Shown piece after piece: positions 56,701 through 64,000 of a DNA stretch of 64,000 nucleotides. The notes beneath the pieces were generated by a model. That model was not told where the DNA came from and searched no databases. It was given only the letters and a program-made list of their open reading frames with translations. The position numbers and the translations under genes were made by a program. The stretch spans positions 68,633,839-68,697,838 of the forward strand of contig OX344761.1 in NCBI GenBank assembly GCA_947034895.1, given 5' to 3'. Origin of the DNA: Rhytidiadelphus loreus (taxonomy: Eukaryota; Streptophyta; Bryopsida; Hypnales; Hylocomiaceae). Every line of letters starts with the position of its first letter. Within the stretch, counting starts at the first letter, position 1.

Positions 56701-57699
56701 AATCAAGGAACTTTAGGGGTTAAATGCAACAAAAGAATTGATGTTGCGTGTTAGCTAGGCTTTGGGACTAATCACCCAAAACCTTTGCACGTATAGCCTA
56801 TTGCATTAGAGACAATGTAACCCACTCCACATTACAAAGTGTGTGCAAAGAAGTGTTGATTTATGGAAATGTCAATTTTAATAACCCCTAAATTGTCCCC
56901 TTGTGAACCACCATATTGGTTCACTTTTTTTATTATGGAAAATATAAATAATTTTCATTTTTTTACATTTCTAGAAGTGTTAGTACTTTAGAGTAAACAA
57001 CAATTGCTAATTAGAGAGGTTTCCATTACATGGGGCTAGAAATATTGGGAGGTTAGGGCGAAAATTTAGAAAATGCCATTAAGAGTAAATGAAGGAAAAA
57101 TTCTAGGGAAAAAATAGGGAATGAAAACTAAAAAGATGTTAAGCAAGATTTGATAGAGTAATCAAATTAGGCTAATGGTAAAATGATGATAAAATGAAAA
57201 TCAAATACTACTAAATAAGAAAATGAAATTAAAATGAAATAGAAAACCAAAAAGACAACAAATATAACAAATACAAAACCAAAATGAAAAAAAAAATACT
57301 ATGGGTAAGAAATGGGATTAGAAGTAAATTGCAAACCTAAAAAAAAGAAAAAAGAAAAGAAAAAAGAATTAAAAACAAAAGATTAGAAGTAGAAAATGAA
57401 GCTAGAAGTAAAATGAAAAACACAAAAAATAAGAAATAAGAAAAACACAAAAGAAGTTAGTAAAACTAATATTACTACTAGATCATTAGAATAGTGATGG
57501 AAACATTAAAATAGTGAAAGAATCACTAAAATAGGGATTTTACAATAATTTAAGGGGTTTAACACTAAATTAGCAAAGCTTACACCAAAATAACGCATTT
57601 ACAGTAATTTTGCGCATTTTGCGCTAATTTTGTGAATTAACATTAAATTAACCTCTAAAGGACCATTGGGCAAGTACCTATGAGCTGAATTTTTGTCAT
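56701..57699. other. A-rich low-complexity DNA (57100-57480), no gene
   Basis: 57100-57480 is strongly A/purine-rich on the plus strand with loose repeats of GAAGTAAAATGAAAAAC. The remainder is unremarkable. Confidence 0.5.
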
Positions 57700-57985
57700 A
57701 ACTTTTTGAAATTTTTTTAGAAAATAGAAAAATTGATTAGCTTCATGTTAATATAATCTTTTTTCAATTGGTGCCCGGGAACAAAAGCTATACCCAAATA
57801 AGCTCAAAATATGAAAGAGAGAGCAACAAAAGAATTCAAAAATTTTGAATTTTCTTTTTTGAATTTTTTTTTCTTATAGATTATATTTTCTCCAATATGG
57901 AAAGCTTTGATTCATTTCATTTGTTATGAGAAAGTTATGGAAAATCTTGTTTTTCAGACAATTAAAGCATTTTTATTGAAAATAT
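57700..57985 (+). repeat. ~1 kb dispersed family, 5' fragment
   Basis: It contains TTTTTTCAATTGGTGCCCGG, ACAAAAGCTATACCC and GAAAGCTTTGATTCATTTCA, and stops where the other copies continue. A fuller copy follows at 58195, in tandem orientation. Confidence 0.65.
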
Positions 57986-58194
57986 AACATGTGTTACGGT
58001 AATCATTGGGATGGTAGGACACCTTTTGGAGTGATTTAAGGGTGCTGCCCCTCTTCTACTTAAATTCATTTAATCAAAAATATACTCAAAACATCGTGGA
58101 ATTCATTGCTTAAAAGGCAATTTAGGTTAGAGTCCCCACTGGCCAACTCTATGAGTGTTTTTTGCCACTTGTAGTGAAAATCCCTCATACCCTT

Positions 58195-59080
58195 TGGGGG
58201 AGACAATGGATTTTGGTTAGGCTCTTACGGTCTCAATATTCGTCTTAATAATTTGAAACTTTTTGTGAAGATAGAAAAACACATGAGCTTTTGGAGAATA
58301 TAATTTTTGTTTAAATTAGTGCCAAGGAGAAAAAGTTATGGCACAATAAGTCCAAATTTTAGATTGGCAAGGAAAAACAAAACTCACAAAAAAATTTACA
58401 AAAAAATTAAATATTTTTTTCTTTCTTATAGGTTGTATTTTTATCTACATGGGAAGCTTTGATTCATTCCATTTGGATTTGTTATAAGAAAGTTATGGAC
58501 AATCTTGTTATGGAGGCAATCAAAGCATCTTGAGTTGAGAAAATAACTTTGGTAGGATTTGAATGTAAACTCAACTTTCACAATTAAAAAAAAAGTTTCA
58601 CAAGATAAAGATCTCTTACTAGAACAATCTCACCATTGAAATTAATGTGTTTTAATTCTATCTTAGAGTTATTAATGGTTTAGTTTTCCCTTCATTCTTG
58701 AACCTACTTCTACTTAACAATTTTTTAATGAGTGAAAATAAAGTTTTTTTTTTAAAAAAAATTCCAAGACTCTTGACTCCACTCTTCAACATAAAAAATT
58801 AGAAATTCAAAATTAGTAGTGCAAAAATTTCAAGTTTAGAAGATTCAAATTCAAAAAATCTAGTCGAACAAGGTATATAAAAATTTGTTTTCTTCATTTT
58901 AAATGCAAATATCTTACAATCTATGCAGTCAAAGTTTCTTAAATTTCTTCCACATATTTTTACAATAGTACACAGTCCTAAAATTAGATATGCTAAAAAA
59001 AACAATTTATAAATTTCTTTTGCTCTTTGGAATAGAAATGGCAATTTTGACTGTTTTTTGATGGAAAAAAGACCTTGAAA
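58195..59080 (+). repeat. ~1 kb dispersed family, fullest copy
   Basis: It has all blocks named for 42895-44110 without the MITE interruption, from GGTTAGGCTCTTACGG to TTTTGATGGAAAAAAGACCT. It serves as the reference for the family. Confidence 0.7.
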
Positions 59081-59404
59081 CTTTAAAGGTTAAGTTGGCA
59101 CAATTTTGGATGCCAAGAATTGTAACATTCATATGCACAAAGCTCTAAAAAATAGGACTATTATAGATTTATGTTTCAAGTTGTATACGCCTTAGAAAGT
59201 GTCAAAACTATGCAATTCTACCAATTTAACAAAAATTTACAAAAACTAAAACTAGATAGATTTACATTTCAAGTTGCATCTCCTAAAAAGTGCCCAAATT
59301 GTAATTTAATAAAAATTGACTTTCTAATATAAGAATACAAAAGTGCATTAATAGAATTGCCCCCTTAAGGGTCGGTTCTTGACAATACCAACATAAATGA
59401 AATG

Positions 59405-60000
59405 ACTTATATTGATGGGTCCTCACAAGAAACACTTCTTGTTTTTGTTGCATTTGGCTAAAATCTAGGGCCATTGCTATGAGTATTATGACTACTTTCA
59501 AGGACAACTTTTTAGCAACAACTTAGCAAAACAATCTCAGCCATTGATGACCACCTAGATTTCTTCTTTAGGACACATGTAGAAATAGAAATACTATTGT
59601 AAGTACTATGGACCATTTACAACTATCCAACAATACTATCGGAGAAAAATGACCATTTTTGTCCAAGAAATAGATACAATGGGATATACATTAATAATAA
59701 ACAAAAAATCATGAAGAAAAAAAACTAGAAATTGTTCATTTTCAATAATGTTTTAAAGATGAGATTTCACCAAAGAAATGGTGAAAGACTATTTTAAAGT
59801 GTCTTGAAAATATGTGCGCAAAGGAGCCATGTTTGCACCCTTATGGAGGACAAAGTATTTATTGTTTTTTAGTTTCCTCTTACATTGTAGGTATAATTAT
59901 GTCAATGGTAGAAACATATCCTCAAAAGATGACCTTCACATGGTTCATCCCTAATGACCCAAGCGACTATTTTCTAGTCATTGTTCCTGTTTTTTGAGTT
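59405..60000 (+). mobile_element. Decayed copy of the 723-bp element
   Basis: It shares with 45448-46170, in order, CAAGAAACAC-like left end, GCCATTG, AGTACTATGG, AAAATGACCATTTTT, AAAAAATCATGAA, and TTTGCAC-CTTATGGAGGACAAAG. Borders are not defined. Confidence 0.5.
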
Positions 60001-60855
60001 GCCCATTCTCAAATGTTGAGTTTTAAGAAAAATAAAAAATAATTTCTAGGATATAGACTATGTTATCAATCTAATAGCAATAGTTTCATCAAATCCCAAG
60101 TTAAAGTTAAACTTCCCTCTCTAGAATTTTTCAAAGTTGAGTGGTGAAGTGTAGTTAATGGCTCATGTTAATTTTTGGGGTCATTTTGGACATAGCCACT
60201 GAAAAGTTAACCAACCAATAGGATTGTTGTCACCTCAAAAAGGGCAAATACAAAGAGCTCAAGGAAAGGACAAGTGTCCACATTCTTGTTTTTCTTACAA
60301 ATACTACTCTTATTTCAATGACCATTGTACCATTGCAAGCTCCTCCAAAAATTACAAAACAACCAAAATGTAGTGAAATTTTAAATCTGCATTTTCAACC
60401 TTTTTGTCTTTCACTAAGTACAAAAAGTCATCATTTCAAAGTATTCTCACTCAGATATGCATCTTCAAAGTATGTTGCCCTATTTTTCCATTGACCCAAA
60501 TAAAACTTCAAACTTAAATATCTACTACACATAGTAGTCAAATAAATTTTTTGAAGTACTCACTTTCAATGTGAACTATAAGATCTTGTGGTTACATTCT
60601 ATCTAATCTCAAGAAAAAAATTAGCAAACAAATTGCTAAAGTTATTGAGAATTTTGGTCTATTGTGAAAGTATGACAAATCAACAAAATTTCTTTTTAAA
60701 TAGAAAATGTTTTTTTGAAAATTCAAAAATATCAAGATTGATAAGAAAGGTAACATCTATCATTAGAAATTTAAGGTCCAGAAGGGAAGAAATATTGGAC
60801 ACACAACATGTGACATATAATAGTATAAGTGTTTATTGCGATCGTCTGAATGACA
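60001..60855. other. No gene recognised
   Basis: AT-rich. The 137-codon frame from 60588 runs into the MITE and is not coding. Confidence 0.45.
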
Positions 60856-61184
60856 TTAGATGTTTTCTGGGGGGTGGGGAGGGCCGTTTCGGCCTGTTCC
60901 CGACCCTGATCCCCCCGGCAGTTTCGGGGAACAGCCGTTCCCGAGCCGTTCCCGATAGAAAAATTTTGAAAAAGAAAAAAAAAAAAAATTTACATTCTTG
61001 AAATGAGAAAAAAAACAGAAAAAAAATTTCATTTTCTTTTTTTGAAAAAAAAAAATTAAAATTTGTCGATGTGGCAATCGCTCGACCACATCAGCAGACA
61101 ATTCGCAGGGAGTTCGCAGCAGTTCGCAGCAGTTCCCAAGGCCTGATAACTCGCGGCCCTCCACAATGCTGGAAACCCATCTAA
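60856..61184. mobile_element. MITE of the TTAGATG-ended family, copy 3
   Basis: The ends are TTAGATGTTTTCTGGGG and, reversed, TTAGATGGGTTTCC, and both ends carry GGAGGGCCG inside. The core is A/T-rich, flanked by strikingly GC-rich segments (GGGGGGTGGGGAGGGCCG; CAGTTTCGGGGAACAGCCGT). The hairpin segment GATGTGGCAATCGCTCGACC is conserved with copy 2. Confidence 0.68.
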
Positions 61185-61796
61185 TGGTATATTTAATGCA
61201 TAGAAATGGTTGTATAGATTTTTTTTTCTATTCAATACACTCATTCTACTCACTACACTAAAAAGGATATTTAGTGTAGTGATTATGGGAGTTCATGTTT
61301 GGAACTATTGTAATTGGTTTTTTTTTAGCTATGTGTAGTTCTCACATGGCTCATACTTTCTTCAAGGCCCACAACTCAATTATTGTAATAGATTTTTGGA
61401 GATGAAATTTAGATTGATTAACCAACTTTTTTTAGTTCAATTGTTTTTGGAAAATGTTATTCTACAATGCCAAAATAACGTTTGAAGTTCTACATTGAAC
61501 ACAATTCCTACTTTTGACTTCACTAGGTATAAGCGGTTTGAGCTTCTACTAATTCTAATTTAGATATCCCATGTGGATTGTTTTACCTCCTACCACCCCA
61601 CTTGTATAAAGAGATTGTTTGTACATCTTCATTCACTCACAACAAAAGTCACTTTCAAATCTATGTGAGGTGGTTGTTAAATATATAAAATATTTTTTAT
61701 TTTAATGCCAATTTTTTTAGAAATGATATTTAAAAAATTATTTTGAAGTATATTTTGAACTTTGATTAATTATTTGGCAAAAATGTGCCTAAGGTG
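61185..61796. other. No gene recognised
   Basis: AT-rich spacer between two MITEs. Confidence 0.45.
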
Positions 61797-62360
61797 CTCA
61801 GGGGGTGCACTTAGTTCTAATATAACAAACCACGTGCAAACAAGTGGTTTCTAATAAACTATAATTTCAACCTAAAATTTTGAACATTGTTTAATAATGA
61901 CTATAGCTTTCTATTGCCAAAATTTCCAACTCAAATAAAATATGAAATGATTTCTAGAAGAGGTTGAAAATGAACTAAAATGGCATGTTTTTCAACTCAA
62001 ATAATTATAGAGGACACATTTAGATGGCCATTGAGTCAATATTCAACTCAAAATGAGCTTTCAATAATGACTTATTTTTAGGAATTTTTTTTTCATTTTT
62101 TAGACAATTTTTTCTTATATAATATAGGGGTGTGAAAGTTATTTTTCAGTTCTACAATGTATCTTTTTACTTCAAAAATTTGTAACTAATTATTATTAAC
62201 AAATAAAAATATCAATAATTCAAAACATAAACTTTCAAAGTAGGAAAATCCATTCATATTTTTTTAATTTTGTTTTATTTAAAATTCAAAAAATATATAG
62301 AGGATCCAAAGTTTTGTTCGCATGTGGTTTGTAATGGACACTCTAAATGACCCCCCTGAG
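61797..62360. mobile_element. 564-bp MITE with 8-bp target duplication CTAAGGTG
   Basis: The left end CTCAGGGGGTGCACTTAG and the reversed right end CTCAGGGGGGTCATTTAG, followed by AACAAACCACGTGCAAACAA / TACAAACCACATGCGAACAA, form imperfect terminal repeats of about 50 bp. CTAAGGTG stands directly outside both (61789-61796 and 62361-62368). An 8-bp duplication fits hAT-type transposases. No coding capacity. An older inverted copy lies at 5567-6119. Confidence 0.88.
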
Positions 62361-62368
62361 CTAAGGTG

Positions 62369-64000
62369 ACCTCTAGCTATGGTATTTTGGGCTCCTTCCT
62401 ATGGCGGTACTCTTAATTACAAGGTTGGATCCCACTAATTTCTACCTCCAGCAACCGCTACTCTTCCATAATTGGCCTTGTGAAGCTCAAGTTGATAAGA
62501 ACGTTGACAATTCTCGCAAATCTTCATTTCTAGAAATTATTTGACACCTTTAGACAACCACCTACCTGGCTTAGTTTTTCATAAAGTAATAACCATAATA
62601 TTGCTTCTATCTCCATGCCACATCACACGCCACGTAGGTTCGGAGAATACCAACAAGCACAAGTGGGAATGCGTTGCAACTTTGTACCTGTTCTTAAACA
62701 TAAGACCGGCCTTCTAAGCTGAGGTGGGAACGTACCCTAACTCAATTCTGGAGTCCAAAACATATGAATCAAAGTGGGTTAGACAACGCTTCTACTTGTC
62801 TTTCCAAATAAATTGACTCAACAATGTTTTGAAGAGTGCAACCCTTTTTAACCCCTAAATGCCCAAGGCACCAAATTTTGGTGTTGACAATACTTTGAAG
62901 TTAAATAAAACTTAACCAAGTTGCTATTTTTAATAGTTTATATATTTTTTAAATTCCTTTAGAAGTCTAGTTTTAGCATCAAAAATCCGATTTCAAAAAT
63001 GATTGATTATGATTTTTCCATTCAAGATTTTGTGCAAGGGTACCCACTGCAATCTTGACTTCCCATAGTGTTGAGAGCTCTTGGAAATGAGCCTCAAATA
63101 CACTAGATTTGACGTGTGAAAAGAAGATTGAAAGACTTCAAAATCATTTTCGCAATTTTAACACCCTCATGATCAAACATTACAATCTTTCAATCCATAA
63201 GTGATATTGTTGTGTTTTCTTTTCCTATGAGATCCTTAACATGTCTAGTTTGAATTTGTATGGTTACAATTATAAAAAAATTGATACAACTTATCAAAAT
63301 GTTGACTTCTTGTTCAATTTAGAGCAAATTCAGAGAAGCTGAAAAAAGGCCTTGGGCATTTACGGGGTAAGGCAGTTAAGAAGGACACTTTATGCACACC
63401 CCACCTTAATTTCTAAGTCCCAATGGACGTATTTGTTATAATGGTCAATTTCGGAGAGTGATGTTTTAAGTGCCAAGAGCTCTAAAATCTATGACTGATA
63501 CAGATTTGAGGTTTCAGCTGGACAACTCCAAAAAACTGCTCCAGTTCCAATTCCTTCGCAGTGTAACATTATTAGATAAATTAAGTCGTCAAACTTTCAA
63601 TGGGATAGAACTAGCCTGGATTCCTGGGGTCATATTGTTTGTGGTAAGAGGATATCGGAGAGAACAGGATTAGAATCAGTTAAACTTTCAGGGGTCGGTG
63701 CATGACAAGCTATGGAAATTAACAAAATCTTCACCATGGGTGCCAATTTTATGAAATTTCACAAACATAGGCCCATTTAATTAATTAAGGGAGTGTTGGA
63801 GCTTGAAATTTCTAGTGCAAGATATTGTTGTTTTCTTTCCGAATTCCCCAAATCTCATCTCCTACATACTTACCCTTACATATAGAGTTTCCATCTTTCT
63901 TGACAAAAGTTTTCAATTTTTGGAGCTGAAAGCTTGCACTCTAACACCCCTTATTGTACACCTCTCCAATGCTTGCCCTTTGAGTGCTCTTTTTCGTAGC
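62369..64000. other. No gene recognised
   Basis: The composition is mixed, with a moderately GC-richer stretch at 62370-62720. Open frames of up to 67 codons lack coding character, and no repeat borders are evident. Confidence 0.4.

Noticed and set aside
60588..61001. 137-codon plus-strand frame
   Set aside because: It runs through AT-rich DNA into a MITE and ends in a lysine run; repeat artefact.

Overview
The window looks like nuclear DNA of a land plant, most probably a bryophyte (moss-like). The reasons are GT-AG spliced genes whose proteins resemble plant families (ERD6-like sugar transporter, plant-type CCR4 with an N-terminal zinc-binding module, tandem kinase), very AT-rich intergenic DNA, and many small DNA transposon relics. 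No bacterial operon, plasmid, phage, CRISPR or confident RNA gene was seen. The species is not determined.

Gene layout. (1) 114-967 (+): last three exons of a sugar transporter whose 5' part lies outside the window. (2) 8498-13250 (+): complete 11-exon CCR4-type deadenylase, 614 residues after splicing, with a GC-rich leader from about 7.5 kb. (3) 35072-36273 (-): two-exon membrane protein of 227 residues, family not recognised. (4) 37284-38972 (+): unrecognised spliced gene with an apparent frameshift. (5) 51252-53771 (+): an 839-residue open frame with two protein-kinase domains, the first degenerate and the second intact. It is preceded in frame by 51 codons that look coding but contain two TAG codons. 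A further gene relic lies on the minus strand at 47345-47700. The genes are independent and show no shared pathway.

The rest, roughly 85 percent, is repeats. I could define CACTA-type elements (a 2.6 kb non-autonomous element, a less certain 1.4 kb one, two miniature ones with perfect 3-bp target duplications, and a probable TNP2-like transposase relic), pogo/Emigrant-like MITEs, a Tourist-like MITE with TAA duplication, a 564-bp MITE with an 8-bp duplication, a 723-bp element with 20-bp inverted ends, two further MITE families (TTAGATG ends and TTAACCC ends), and a Tc1-type transposase relic. There is also a satellite-like array of about 105-bp units over 2.4 kb, and a dispersed family of about 1 kb present at least five times. 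Several insertions are nested, which gives relative ages.

All exon coordinates and repeat borders were read by eye. Borders without a clear target duplication are approximate.
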